The notes beneath the pieces were generated by a model, which was given only the letters and a program-made list of their open reading frames with translations, searched no databases and was not told the origin of the DNA. Both the position numbers and the translations under genes were made by a program. Positions 1 to 9,639 of a stretch of 64,000 nucleotides of DNA are shown here, in pieces (position 1 is the first letter of the stretch; every line of letters begins with the position of its first letter). The stretch covers positions 148,501-212,500 of the forward strand of contig CAJNDS010001757.1 in the NCBI GenBank assembly GCA_905221605.1, written 5' to 3'. Origin of the DNA: Symbiodinium natans. Lineage: Eukaryota; Sar; Dinophyceae; Suessiales; Symbiodiniaceae.

Positions 1-792
1 AAAAGGGAGAACAAGCCAATGGAAGCCTACATGGATCCTGACCAGTACAAAAAGGCTTACATGACTCCACAGACTGTGTCACCTGGATACAGCAAGCTGT
101 GCAAGTTCTTCAATAAGGGAAGGTGTCGCAATGGTGATGGGTGTCCCTATGAGCATCGTCGTTATGGTGAAGGTTGGCCAGAAGGAGGATCAACTGAGCC
201 AAAGAACAGCCAAGAAGCTGGAGATGAGGATGGGAACATCGGTGACCCTCCCACAGAGGAAGGTACAGTGGATGAGGCACAGCAGGAGCGGGAGGATTTA
301 GCCTTCCGGGCCAAGTACAACTTTGGTAAAGGTGCATCAAAGGGTGAACCTACGTCGGGTGAGCCAAAAGGTCGGCTGTGTCTGTATTACAATCAAGGTG
401 GTTGTAAATATGGGACTACATGCAGGTATCTTCACAACGATGACATAGCATTGGAAGGGACTTGGGAGCCCGGCAAATCTTGGGACAATGCTTCCAGGAA
501 GGCACTAAGGGACGCGGGGTTCCATCATTGCTGCTTCGACTACTACCTCAAAGGGAGATGTCGCGTGCGATTTGGCTGCAAGTACTCTCACGAAGAAATG
601 TCTGAAGACCGGCTGGCCCAATTGAAGCATCTGGTGAATGTGGCGAACCATGTGTCATTTCAAAGGGGAAGAGGATTGGAGATTCCCGACAGGAACGCCT
701 TTCAACCACCCGGTAAGTGGGGGAGCAGAATCTTCGTCCTCCTCGGCACCAAAAGCGCTGCAAATGACCAATGTGTCGCAAAAAGAAGGTGA
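1..792 (+). CDS. Triple CCCH zinc-finger protein, 5'-partial
   Basis: The frame is open from the first base of the window, so the protein probably starts upstream; the first ATG inside the window is at 19. Counted from that ATG, three CCCH fingers are visible: C28-x7-C-x5-C-x3-H46, a second of the same spacing near residues 121-140, and a C-x8-C-x5-C-x3-H finger near 173-192. CCCH fingers usually bind RNA. After about position 700 the reading quality drops and the frame ends at 790-792, while the frame used by the next ORF looks coding from about 710, so one frame change near 700-710 would join the two. The ORF is acidic between the fingers. Low GC and A/T-ending codons differ from the exons after 8 kb. 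It may be the Gag/ORF1-like part of a retroelement or a host gene; I cannot decide. Confidence 0.6.
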   Translation, partial: KRENKPMEAYMDPDQYKKAYMTPQTVSPGYSKLCKFFNKGRCRNGDGCPYEHRRYGEGWPEGGSTEPKNSQEAGDEDGNIGDPPTEEGTVDEAQQEREDLAFRAKYNFGKGASKGEPTSGEPKGRLCLYYNQGGCKYGTTCRYLHNDDIALEGTWEPGKSWDNASRKALRDAGFHHCCFDYYLKGRCRVRFGCKYSHEEMSEDRLAQLKHLVNVANHVSFQRGRGLEIPDRNAFQPPGKWGSRIFVLLGTKSAANDQCVAKRR

Positions 793-3475
793 AAAGGGTA
801 TTCTGGATGAAGCAGAAGCTGATGAACAAAAGAATTCGGTGGCTGAATCCACTGGTACTCGGCTTCAAAATCCGGAGGAGCCAATTGAAAATTGGATGGC
901 TCGCAACGAACACCTTTGGGTGTATACCCCTCATGTAAGTGAGGTGGTGATTACACTTGGTGTGACCAATGTGTCGGACTTGCAAGAGTTCATCTTTGTG
1001 GAAGATTTGGTTGACAGAGGGATCAACAAAGTGACCGCATGCAAAATTCTGCAATTGGTGGGTGGTGTCCGATATCGTCCGGAGGGACCGGAAAAAGCAG
1101 TTCCTTCCGATGCATCTGTACGGGTACAACAATCTTCTGGGAGCAAGGGAACTGGAAGAGAGGCGGTGCGAACCCTCACTCAGGTGCGTGAAGCTGAAGG
1201 CTCCGGTGCAAAAACCATGCCGAGAGGCTCCTATCGGGAGCTTTTTGATAAGGTCAGGTACCGTGATGCTTGGACGCTTGCGCAGAGGTCTCCGCTGTGC
1301 GTACAGAAGCTGCAGTTGGTGGGAGTTGGAATGCCGCCGGTGAACCCGCCAACAAAAAAGTATCGGTCAAGATCAAACCCTGTGAGAAGGGGAAGGCCCT
1401 TGCTGGATAAAAAACAGGTGCGACAGGTGCCACGCTCTCGTTCACAACGACGAGTGCAACCGGCGGAAGTGGTGGAAAAGCCAAAGCCACTGGAACTGAA
1501 GCCTCGTGGTGGGTTGTCGTATCGGTTCAGCAGAGCGTGGGCAGATGTGGTGGATGATGATGAACAGGCGGAGGCTTTGGTCTCTTATGCCGCTTCCTCA
1601 AGCGATTCAAGCGAGGAGGAGACCAATGCCGCGCAACGCATGAGGGAAATCTTTTTGCAAGAAAGGGATTCACAGAGAACTGCGATTCGTGGCAATGTTC
1701 CGCTGGGTGGTTCTTCAGGCCCCAATGACGGGCCGAAAAAATCGGTTCACCTTGGCGAAGGGCGCGACAAAGCGTCGCGGGGGGAGACCCGCCAAGAAGT
1801 GACTTCACAAGTTTTTTCGCTACCACAACCTTCTCGTCGAACTGAACAGTCTCAAAAAAGAGCAAGGGATGGCTCAGTTATAGTTGGTTCGCTGGCGGTG
1901 GGCTCCACGGATGAGGTTTTACCTGGGCAAGGTGTTGCTGGACAGGTGAATGTATCTGAAAGCGCTCAAGTTCTTCCTGGGCAAGAAGTGGCTGGACAGG
2001 AGACGGCGCTGGAAGGAGCAGTGCAAATTTCTGGCGAGGAGACTGACCAAAAAGAAGGAGAAGGTGGGAGCAATGAACTCCGTGGTGATGGTGCGAAGAT
2101 ATTGGATGTTTGTCCGGTGAAGAAGGACCTTCAGCAATTGCTGGTTAAAGGTCTTCTGACTCGGATTTATTGGAAGGTTGCTGTTGGCAAGTTGCCTGTG
2201 GGGCAAAGAGACTGCCAGAAGGGGTCCAATAAGATGGATCGAAATTTGGTTATTAGCATGTCATCCGAGGGTGCAAGCGAACAGGATGAGAACCTGGCAC
2301 TGGAGGACGATGCTGATCAGTCAATGGGTGATGGTGCGATGGTGGTTATGGTGTATGATCCAGGAACGCTGATTCAGTCGCCAACAACTGATTGGGTTAT
2401 GCGTCGCGGTCTGACCGATCGTACCGTCTGGCCAGCAATGGCGTCTATGGCACAGAGGATATGTGCTGAAATGGTTCAAGTGGATGAAATGAATGCCCAG
2501 CTAGGGACTGGAGCACTCCTTTTTCAAAGGAGAGATCAAGGATACTATTGTGATCTGCATCATTCGTTCCATGACAATCCGTGCTTGCCGGCGGTGGGAA
2601 ATTATCCTCTTTCGGTGATGGGTGCATTGCTATCTCCTGGTCTGGAAGGGGAATTCAAAAATACTGATAAGTTTGGAACTGCTATGGAGGCAATTGCCTA
2701 TGATTGGAGTCGCAGTCCAGGCATGGAAGTTCACATTGAACTTATGGCGAGGGTAGCCAAATTGGTTCATCCGTTCCTTACCCTCGGAGCCCAAGGGTCA
2801 GTGATGGTTTCGGAATTTCTCTGGCAGCGCGGGAGGGCCCAGTTGATGGAGTTCCTTCAGGCGGCGACTTGCGCTGATCAATTGGAGGTTCTCTGGAGAA
2901 GGATGGACGACGATGCTGATGAAGAAGTGGATCCTTCGACAGCGGTGCTGGAAGTTCTTGGACCGGAGGATGCGGTACTTGATCAAGGGAACAATGAATC
3001 CCTTATCCCTATTGAAGATGCTGGAGGTGAGACAATTGGTGACACTGGAAGGGATGGCAAAGCGCCAGAAGTTTCTCCGGAAGAGGAGACATCCAGTGGG
3101 TCATCAAGACTGGCGGACACAAGGATTTTCTTGTGGTCAGTGTACTCCCGCGTGGCTTCTAATTTCTCTATGCAGGACCGCACTACTGGTAAGATCTTTG
3201 ACAGCACAAAAGGGTATCCTGGTGAAGGACCAAACAATGATGACAATCCTTCCTCTAAGAGGAACTTACCCTGGATCTCGGAAGACTACCTCGACGAAGT
3301 GGTGTCAAAAAAGATGGAAAGGTCTTCAGATATGGATGGGTTGGATGGGTTTGTTCCGGGAAGTGAGGGACCGTTGGAAAAGGTAGAGGTGGAGAATGTT
3401 ACTGCCTCTAAAAAATTCTTATGGCTCTTTGGAAGAAGGGATATAGAGCTGGGTATAGGAGGTTGTGTCGTTTGA
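638..3475 (+). CDS. Large unknown protein, middle frame of the CCCH locus
   Basis: A 945-codon open frame, too long to be chance. The first ATG (638) directly follows a TGA in the same frame, and the first roughly 25 codons overlap the previous ORF, so true coding in this frame probably starts near 710. Residues about 86-145 form a short helical stretch with conserved-looking hydrophobic spacing that resembles a SAM/UBA-like fold (by eye only). Around residues 425-460 a VLPGQ..AGQ motif is repeated twice. The middle is Ser/Glu/Lys-rich and probably disordered; the part from about 560 to 800 is more globular. No RT, endonuclease or protease motif is visible. It ends in a stop at 3473-3475 and overlaps the next ORF by 55 bases in another frame. 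Function unknown. Confidence 0.55.
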   Translation: MWRTMCHFKGEEDWRFPTGTPFNHPVSGGAESSSSSAPKALQMTNVSQKEGEKGILDEAEADEQKNSVAESTGTRLQNPEEPIENWMARNEHLWVYTPHVSEVVITLGVTNVSDLQEFIFVEDLVDRGINKVTACKILQLVGGVRYRPEGPEKAVPSDASVRVQQSSGSKGTGREAVRTLTQVREAEGSGAKTMPRGSYRELFDKVRYRDAWTLAQRSPLCVQKLQLVGVGMPPVNPPTKKYRSRSNPVRRGRPLLDKKQVRQVPRSRSQRRVQPAEVVEKPKPLELKPRGGLSYRFSRAWADVVDDDEQAEALVSYAASSSDSSEEETNAAQRMREIFLQERDSQRTAIRGNVPLGGSSGPNDGPKKSVHLGEGRDKASRGETRQEVTSQVFSLPQPSRRTEQSQKRARDGSVIVGSLAVGSTDEVLPGQGVAGQVNVSESAQVLPGQEVAGQETALEGAVQISGEETDQKEGEGGSNELRGDGAKILDVCPVKKDLQQLLVKGLLTRIYWKVAVGKLPVGQRDCQKGSNKMDRNLVISMSSEGASEQDENLALEDDADQSMGDGAMVVMVYDPGTLIQSPTTDWVMRRGLTDRTVWPAMASMAQRICAEMVQVDEMNAQLGTGALLFQRRDQGYYCDLHHSFHDNPCLPAVGNYPLSVMGALLSPGLEGEFKNTDKFGTAMEAIAYDWSRSPGMEVHIELMARVAKLVHPFLTLGAQGSVMVSEFLWQRGRAQLMEFLQAATCADQLEVLWRRMDDDADEEVDPSTAVLEVLGPEDAVLDQGNNESLIPIEDAGGETIGDTGRDGKAPEVSPEEETSSGSSRLADTRIFLWSVYSRVASNFSMQDRTTGKIFDSTKGYPGEGPNNDDNPSSKRNLPWISEDYLDEVVSKKMERSSDMDGLDGFVPGSEGPLEKVEVENVTASKKFLWLFGRRDIELGIGGCVV

Positions 3476-5028
3476 ACGCGTCTGGATGCAAGGTTGGAGC
3501 AATGAAACGTCCAATCAAAAGGGTGCAGAAGATTGGCACTAGAAAGGCCTTCACGAAGATGTTCAATGTTTTTGGATCGTCTCAGCATGGCTCAGGAGCT
3601 GGCGGAAAACCAATCATGAAGGTGGTAGGACCAAGGCCAGGTTTTCCAGCTGTACTCCAAGCATCAAATACTGATAGCACTTTGGGTGAAGGGAGCAGTT
3701 CCCAGGTACATGGCAATGTTCATGTAGAGCAGAATCGCCCTATGGACCGGTACGAGGCAGAGCGCTTGGAGAAGAGGAAGAAAGGCTTCTGCTATTGGTT
3801 CAGCAAGGGGAAAGATCGCTGCAAATTTGGTGAAGACTGCAAATTCATCCATTCAGAAGATGATGTGGTGCTACATTCGTATTGGTGCAAATACTATGTG
3901 GCAGGGAGAGACTGTTTCGCTGGAAAGGATTGTGCGTTCTCGCATGATGCAACTGGTGTGAGGTGCATCCAGTTTGCTCGGTCTGGGAAGTGTCGTTATG
4001 GTGACAGGTGTGTCTTCGAGCATGGTGTTCCGCTGGATGAACAGAGGCCAAGGTCTCCAAGGACGCCCCCAAGGGATGGTCCAAGGAGAAGTTCTGGTGC
4101 AAATGGTGGAGAAAAGGAGATCTCTCCTGAACAGTTCGATGATGGTGAGGAGGATTTTATGGTTTATGACGATGATACCAAAATGACGGAACTGTTGATG
4201 GAGGCGATTTCATTTCTGTCCAAGGGCCAGCCAGATTTGGCTCGAGCAGAGGCGGACCCATTGTTCAAACTCCTGAAGTTCACTGGAGATACTGACCAAA
4301 TGGATCAAGAATGGGTTTCGTGGACCAATGGTATGTTGTCCGTGCTGGAACTTCACGAAGTAGTGAAGTCGTATGATGTTTCGCTCGCGGAGGTGGAAGA
4401 ATGGGTCAATGACCTGAGGATATGGTACGAGCGAGCCAATTTGGGAGAAGAGAAAGATTCCAAAAGAGGCAAAAAAAGGTCCCTAGAAAGGGAGTCCAGC
4501 AAGGATATTCCTGCAGAAAAAGAAGTGGTTGAAACTTCGGAGACGGAGGTTGCCGTTGAGGAGGAGATGAAAAAGGTAAAAAAGAAGAGGAAAGCTGCAG
4601 CTATCGAAGATCCTTACACTCTCATGGTTCCAAAGCCGAAGAAGATGCCGGCGATCATTGAGAAGGGTGGATCATCATCCAATGTGGTGGTCTCTGCAGT
4701 GGAAAAAGCCTCGAAAATGCGCACAAAGTCAAATGTCGGTGGAAAGACAAAGAAGAAGGAGAAAAGTCAGAGTCCCAAAAAGGAAGAGGTGGTAATGGTG
4801 CAAGGTCCTGAGGAAAAGGATCGTCCATCTGATGCGGATGCACCAGCGTCTACCACTGTGAATGCGGAGCTGGGTCAATCTTGCCAAGCGATTGAGGACG
4901 CAAAGAGAGAAGGATTGGTATCCTCAATTCAAAGGTGCGTGCAGGATCCTGTTCTTACAGTTTCGGACCTGGAGTATATTCTGCTGCAACTTCACCTCAA
5001 AATTGCCAACAATCGGAAAAAGAAGTGA
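3421..5028 (+). CDS. CCCH zinc-finger protein (three fingers) with Lys-rich tail
   Basis: A 535-codon frame starting at ATG 3421, in the same phase as the first ORF. Three consecutive CCCH fingers lie at about residues 122-193: C-x9-C-x5-C-x3-H, C-x8-C-x5-C-x3-H and C-x8-C-x5-C-x3-H. A globular helical part follows (about 240-345), then a strongly basic/acidic Lys/Glu tail with several clusters of KKKRK type that could act as nuclear localisation signals. It ends at a TGA (5026-5028). The order fingers - unknown region - fingers across the three overlapping frames suggests one polyprotein-like unit split by two frame changes, either real damage, programmed frameshifting or sequencing error. 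Products of this sort would be RNA-binding. Confidence 0.6.
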   Translation: MALWKKGYRAGYRRLCRLNASGCKVGAMKRPIKRVQKIGTRKAFTKMFNVFGSSQHGSGAGGKPIMKVVGPRPGFPAVLQASNTDSTLGEGSSSQVHGNVHVEQNRPMDRYEAERLEKRKKGFCYWFSKGKDRCKFGEDCKFIHSEDDVVLHSYWCKYYVAGRDCFAGKDCAFSHDATGVRCIQFARSGKCRYGDRCVFEHGVPLDEQRPRSPRTPPRDGPRRSSGANGGEKEISPEQFDDGEEDFMVYDDDTKMTELLMEAISFLSKGQPDLARAEADPLFKLLKFTGDTDQMDQEWVSWTNGMLSVLELHEVVKSYDVSLAEVEEWVNDLRIWYERANLGEEKDSKRGKKRSLERESSKDIPAEKEVVETSETEVAVEEEMKKVKKKRKAAAIEDPYTLMVPKPKKMPAIIEKGGSSSNVVVSAVEKASKMRTKSNVGGKTKKKEKSQSPKKEEVVMVQGPEEKDRPSDADAPASTTVNAELGQSCQAIEDAKREGLVSSIQRCVQDPVLTVSDLEYILLQLHLKIANNRKKK

Positions 5029-5690
5029 TTGGATGGTATGGATGAAGGGATGGTTTTTCTCTTTCTGGAGACAGGTGCGCTGGAACAGCCAATGTGCTGA
5101 CAATGTGGTGGTTACTATTAAGGGTATGGAAATCCCTGATAGTAGAAGTTAGTAGTTTTTCGCGTAGCGAAGACCACGGTTTGTGGTGAAGAAGGCCGAA
5201 GAGTCTTCAATGATAAGAGGATCATGGTGGAAAAAGATTCTCTGTGGTTAGTGGGTTTAGCCAATGTGCTATAATTTCGTCCTGGATGACGTAAAACCAT
5301 ATTGTGCATTTCAAGCAGCTGGCTGCTGCCTTAAGGGCAGTTTTTGGCCAAAAGATCTGCACCTCCAATGTGTCCTAGGAAATCCTAGGACAGGGGGAGT
5401 GCGGAGCTGCAACTGGTATTGTAGAAAGGAGTTAGTGTTGGGGGTTGGAAGGGTCAATGAACCCGGAAATCTTGTATGGCTCAAGATGGCCAAGAGCCGT
5501 CAGCTTTTGTTGAAAAAGTACGTACGTCTGGGGTTGGGTTTAACGGGTTGGAGTAGTCCCGTCCCTTCTCCCTTATCCTGTCCCCGTAGGGGTGGGTGTT
5601 CTTGTTTCTGGTTCGATCTGGGAAATCCATATAGGCGACTGTTGAGGGTTGGTTTCTTTTCCTGTTCCCTTTCGGTTGCCCCCGTATAGG
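5029..5690 (+). other. Non-coding tail of the CCCH locus
   Basis: No convincing ORF; a 141-codon frame at 5264-5689 has poor composition for a protein. The stretch keeps the lower GC of the upstream ORFs, holds a perfect 10-bp inverted repeat (5371-5392), and ends where a GTATAGGGTTTAGGG tract begins. It could be a 3' UTR or the 3' end of a retroelement that abuts telomere-like repeats. Confidence 0.35.
5371..5392. repeat. Perfect inverted repeat (hairpin)
   Basis: Two 10-base arms, TGTCCTAGGA and its exact reverse complement, are separated by AA. A hairpin in the tail of the CCCH locus; a processing or terminator-like role is only a guess. Confidence 0.6.
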
Positions 5691-6305
5691 GTTTAGGGTT
5701 TAGGGCCCCCTATGCGGAGGAGTTCAGGGTTGTGGTATTAAGGAAGCGAACCACACATTCACTCACTGGACCGGTTGGCCCAGTGGAATGTCCAAACCTC
5801 AAACCCGAACCCTGGGGCCTGGAACGAGTTTCAGAATGCTTCCCGTTTGCTTTGCACATCTACAACCCTCTATCCTCGCGGGCCTTGTCCGACCGAAAAC
5901 GGCCTGTGTCAGTCCTTTCCCCCATTTGCTGCAGCTAAAACTCCCGAAACGCATCAACTGCCTCTGGGGCGTGGGTTTTGGTCCCGTCTACATTACATAT
6001 TTTGTGATGCCTGTGATGAGTTTATCCCATCCACCGATCATGAAGAAGAGTTCTCTGCAGCAAACGATTCTACTTTCCCCGACGCTCTCTGGGCGACAAG
6101 TTGAAAGCTGCAACCCTGGATGCAATAAGAGCAAGGCCTTCTGCAATACGCAACAAGCAGAATTACTCTCGAGACTTAAATAAAAAAGTGCTACACCCGC
6201 GCTACGTACGGCAGGGAGCTGGCCGAAGGTCGCTAAACTCAAACTCTAGACCTCTCCAACGCCTTCTGACTTGCAATCTGAAGACTCGCTGCTCCAAGGA
6301 TGGCC

Positions 6306-6360
6306 TAGGGTTTAGGGTTTAGGGTTTAGGGTTTAGGGTTTAGGGTTTAGGGTTTAGGGT
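6306..6360 (+). repeat. Telomere-like array (TTTAGGG)8
   Basis: Eight nearly perfect head-to-tail units, preceded by an AAGGATGGCC motif that also occurs beside other arrays or exon edges in this window. Confidence 0.95.
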
Positions 6361-7775
6361 GGCCTTCCAAGCGCATCCGCCCCAGAAGTGCTAAGGCGGA
6401 TTGCCAGGTGGCGGCCTTCTCCTCGGGTTCCCTATAAATGCTAAGCACTATCGGGCTCAGATACCCTAAACCCTAAACCGGAACAAGGATGGGATAGCGG
6501 GCTCTGGGTTCGTCCTATCAAACTAGGGCTGCTCGGCTACCCCCAGACCACGGCCTTCAACAACCAGCATCCCACAACAATTCGCGGATGCAATTGTGGA
6601 GAATCAACAACGGAACAACAAACAACATGCTTCACAAATATATGAGTAATATATGAGTAATGTATGAGGAATATATTATGAGAAATATATGAGCAATATA
6701 TGCTTCCATGCCAAGAACCCCAGCCCGCTTTGCAAGAAACACATACCCGTGGATGAGGCGGTGTTAACACGTGTTAACCCAACCGTGCCAGAAGAGACGC
6801 CTGCTGAAATATCTGACCCACAAAACAGAAGAGGATGGGCTCCCGACCCTTAAGCTACAGTAGTCTGATGTCTTCCGTGAGCTGAGCCGTTGACGGCCAT
6901 AAGTCTAGAGGACAACTTTGATTCTCAAGAGTAACTTACTTCTCCCATAACCACGGGAACACAAGGTTCTATTCTTCCTGCTGAATGGAACCCAACTAGT
7001 CTAAAGCTCAACTATTGTCTACGTACGGTCTTGCGCGCACCAGGGTCACAGGAGCTGATGGCGGCACTGCAGCACACCGTATCCTTGCGTGTTGTGACGT
7101 TTTGGGATTTTCGGCTTTCGGCTTCGTTGGCTCGGGTTTAAGTTACTTGTAGAGTTCTTAAGGGAGGGGGTTGTGTAACCCAAGGTTCCCAAATACTCCG
7201 CCCTCCTCCCTAAGGCTCCCGAAGGCTTCCTAGGTAAGTTCTGAACAACTCGCCAAACTGCCACCCTGCCCTCCAAAGAGTTGGGTCCGACATGGTCCTA
7301 CTTGGGGTCGCAGAGGCTTTGGGACATCGGTTGGGACATTCTGGGGTTTAGGGTTTAGGGTTTAGGGCTCAAGGCACCCCAAACTTCAGACTCCAACCTC
7401 AGACCGCTTCTGAAGCGGCAGCTGAAACCACAACCTTTCTCCAAAAGTCCCCCCTCCTACTAAGCACTGCAAGAGGCAAGTCATGGCAAGACGGGCCCCG
7501 AACACTCCAAACCCTCTTCGCGGGAGTGCGGAGAGGCCGCCCTTATAAACTTAGACACCCCCACAGTTGCCCTCTCAACCCGTGCCTTCTGGAGGGCCAC
7601 GCGGCCCATATCCTGAGGGAAATCTCGCGGCTCAGCTTCAATTTCAAAGCTTCCAGAGAAATTGGTCTAGGGTTTTGAGTCGACGGGAATGTGAGACTTA
7701 ACATCCCAGCCGCTGAAACAGCCACCCCGCCTCCCTGCATGGCAACCGGCTGTCGTTCAAGCTAGTTCAGCAGTT

Positions 7776-7829
7776 GGGGTTTAGGGTTTAGGGTTTAGGG
7801 TTTAGGGTTTAGGGTTTAGGGTTTTGGGG
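7776..7829 (+). repeat. Telomere-like array (TTTAGGG)7
   Basis: Seven units ending in GTTTTGGGG; first and last units degenerate. Confidence 0.95.
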
Positions 7830-8080
7830 AAATCCCTCGACTTTCACACCCGCGCAAGGCCGCGCAGGGCAGGAACACTTTACACCTTGCGCCAGCTTGG
7901 CCCTGGCAAGTCTCCTCAAGCAAGCCCAGCGCGTGCTGCCAAAGGCCTGGGGCCCATGACACCATGCGTCTGGGTCACCAAACAGGGGCTTCTGCTCTAT
8001 TCTTGGGTTCCGACTTGGGGGGCATCGTGGGCCTTGGGGCTCCCCAGAAAAAATAAACCCTTGAATCCTTTGGGTTTCAG

Positions 8081-8220
8081 CAATGGAGCCCTCGCCTACG
8101 TCATCTCTGTCTCCCTTCATGCGACGACTGCTTGTGGTCCAGGTTCGGAAATGCGACATGTTGAATGCAGGCGGAATAGACCAAGCTGCCAGCTTTTTCC
8201 CAAGCGCGAATGCAGACGCC
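8081..8220 (+). CDS. Possible exon, plus strand (contested)
   Basis: After a GGGTTTCAG acceptor-like site, an ATG at 8083 opens 46 complete codons that end exactly at a GTACGT donor-like site (8221). Composition is protein-like. However, the minus strand over 8055-8160 also reads as a plausible exon, and nearly all other exons here are minus-strand, so the call is uncertain. Product unknown. Confidence 0.25.
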
Positions 8221-8264
8221 GTACGTGATGTGGTCCTGAAGGCGTGGTTGAATCAGGGCAGAGT

Positions 8265-8507
8265 CTATAAGTAATGTTCAATAGGACAAGCATTTTCGAT
8301 GTCGGCCGAGGCGTCAGGCTGTAGGAGGTTTGGCAAATCCCTTTTTGATGCCGCTGCCTTGGCGGATACCGCAATGGCCTCTCCCCGCCTCTCCTCGCCC
8401 ACGAAAAGCCTCAAAAACCTATAGCCTAGGACCAGAAATATCCGGCAGACCTTGAAGTTCCTACTACACTCTGATAGCGAAAGCAGTGCCAGCAGTTCCG
8501 AGGCCAC
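8265..8507 (-). CDS. Anonymous exon(s), minus strand
   Basis: An 80-codon frame with good composition, ending at a TAA (8265-8267). The first part, Leu-rich and ending in NFK, is followed by an AAG|GTCTGCC donor-like site; the second part, rich in Ala, Lys and Asp, follows a GAG|GC boundary, so two exons in the same frame are possible. No family recognised. Confidence 0.4.
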   Translation of the reverse strand: MASELLALLSLSECSRNFKVCRIFLVLGYRFLRLFVGEERRGEAIAVSAKAAASKRDLPNLLQPDASADIENACPIEHYL

Positions 8508-8517
8508 TTGCCATCAT

Positions 8518-8547
8518 CCTAAACCCTAAACTCTAAACCCTAAACCA
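8518..8547 (-). repeat. Telomere-like array (CCCTAAA)4
   Basis: Four units, one with a T insertion (CTCTAAA). Confidence 0.9.
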
Positions 8548-8667
8548 TGAGTCCTTCGGGGCTGCCTTGTCCGACATCTGCTGCCCGAGCTGCAGCGCCA
8601 GCTCCCACTGGTGACCCTTCTCGCAGGCACTGATGGTGGTGTTGTAGGCCACGGTGCTCCTGTTGTG

Positions 8668-8712
8668 GTTTAGGGTTTAGGGTTTAGGGTTTAGGGTTTC
8701 GGGTTTAGGGTT
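8668..8712 (+). repeat. Telomere-like array (TTTAGGG)6
   Basis: Six units with one TTTCGGG variant. Confidence 0.9.
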
Positions 8713-8815
8713 CGGCATCTCAAGTCCAAGCATTCACTAGTCAAGAAATTATTCCAGAAAAATACCACCCGCCCAAAGAATCCCATAACATTAAGAAAAT
8801 ATTTCACTTATAGAA

Positions 8816-9080
8816 CGACCTTGCCCAGCAAAACAAATGACCTTGCCCAGTAAAACAAAAATAACCTTGCCCAGTAAAATAAATGACGTTGCCCAGTAAA
8901 AAACTATCTTGCCCAGAAAAAATATGACCTTGCCCAGTAAAAGAGTTACTGGGCAAGGTCATTTATTTTACTGGGCAAGGTCATGTTTTTTTACTGGGCA
9001 AGGTCATTCTTTGCTGGGCAAGGTCGTTTTTTGGACCGAACGACCTTGCCCAGTAAAAAATATGACCTTGCCCAGTAACT
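8816..9080. repeat. Clustered direct and inverted copies of a TTGCCCAG motif
   Basis: Twelve copies of an 18-bp unit with core TGACCTTGCCCAGTAAAA: six forward (8816-8941), four reversed (8945-9022), then two forward (9040-9080), spaced 4-10 bases by A/T-rich linkers. The forward and reversed blocks can fold into a long hairpin. Origin unknown; it lies between telomere-like arrays. Confidence 0.9.
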
Positions 9081-9111
9081 CCCCCAACATTCATATTATA
9101 TATGAAAGAGA

Positions 9112-9140
9112 GGTTTAGGGTTTAGGGTTTAGGTTTAGGA
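9112..9140 (+). repeat. Telomere-like array (TTTAGGG)4
   Basis: Four units, the third with a shortened G run. Confidence 0.9.
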
Positions 9141-9276
9141 TTGTCTGCATGCAGGCGAGGCTTGGGAGGCTGGACCATTATTTGATGAAGAGTCGGCCGA
9201 CATTTCCCTGATAATCAGGACCCCAATAAGGTACCCTGATTTCGGACTCCCCCATTTCAAACCACGTGAGCAGCAT

Positions 9277-9335
9277 CCCTAAACCCTAAACCCTAAACCC
9301 TAAACCCTGAACCCTAAACCCTAAACCCCAAACCA
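9277..9335 (-). repeat. Telomere-like array (CCCTAAA)8
   Basis: Eight units with one CCCTGAA and one CCCCAAA variant. Confidence 0.95.
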
Positions 9336-9443
9336 TCCTGTGAACAGGAAGTTCTGCGGGCGGACGCGCGAGGAGGCGGACAGCCAATGGCCAGGCTCCG
9401 GATGCCTCGCCTGAGCCAAGGCCCACGAAAGAATTCTTGGGGG

Positions 9444-9555
9444 AGGGTTTGTGGGTTTGTGGGTTTGAGGGTTTAGGGTTTAGGGTTGTGGGTTTAGGTT
9501 TAGGGTTTTGGGGCAGCTCGAGAGTTAGGGGGTTTTGGGTTTGGGGTTTAGGGTT
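9444..9555 (+). repeat. Degenerate telomere-like tract
   Basis: Mixed TTTGTGGG, TTTAGGG, TTTTGGGG and TTTGGGG units, interrupted once; read as protein it gives GFRV/GLGF strings that should not be taken as genes. Confidence 0.85.
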
Positions 9556-9639
9556 CGTTGATATGTGGCGAGGACAAAACATGGCAGTTGCTGGCGCGGT
9601 TTTCATGATGAGATGCCAGGCGCCACCAGTGCTCCTGAC

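Larger units (their letters stand above)
5691..8050. other. Repeat mosaic without a confident gene
   Basis: Contains telomere-like tracts near 5690-5705, 6306-6360, 6461-6479, 7344-7367 and 7776-7829, and AT-rich TATATGAG repeats at 6640-6710. Short ORFs on both strands look like shadows. I see no exon I would defend. Confidence 0.5.

Noticed and set aside
5476-5490. Second spliced-leader relict (TATGGCTCAAG)
   Set aside because: Only 8-9 bases match the leader; expected by chance. The same holds for the GCCATTTGGGGCTC stretch near 10968, which belongs to a MITE-like palindrome.
6306-6360. Chromosome end (true telomere)
   Set aside because: Arrays are short, in both orientations and flanked on both sides by complex sequence; none reaches the window edge.
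8816-9080. CRISPR array
   Set aside because: Copies occur in both orientations, linkers are 4-10 bases and not unique spacers, and the context is eukaryotic.
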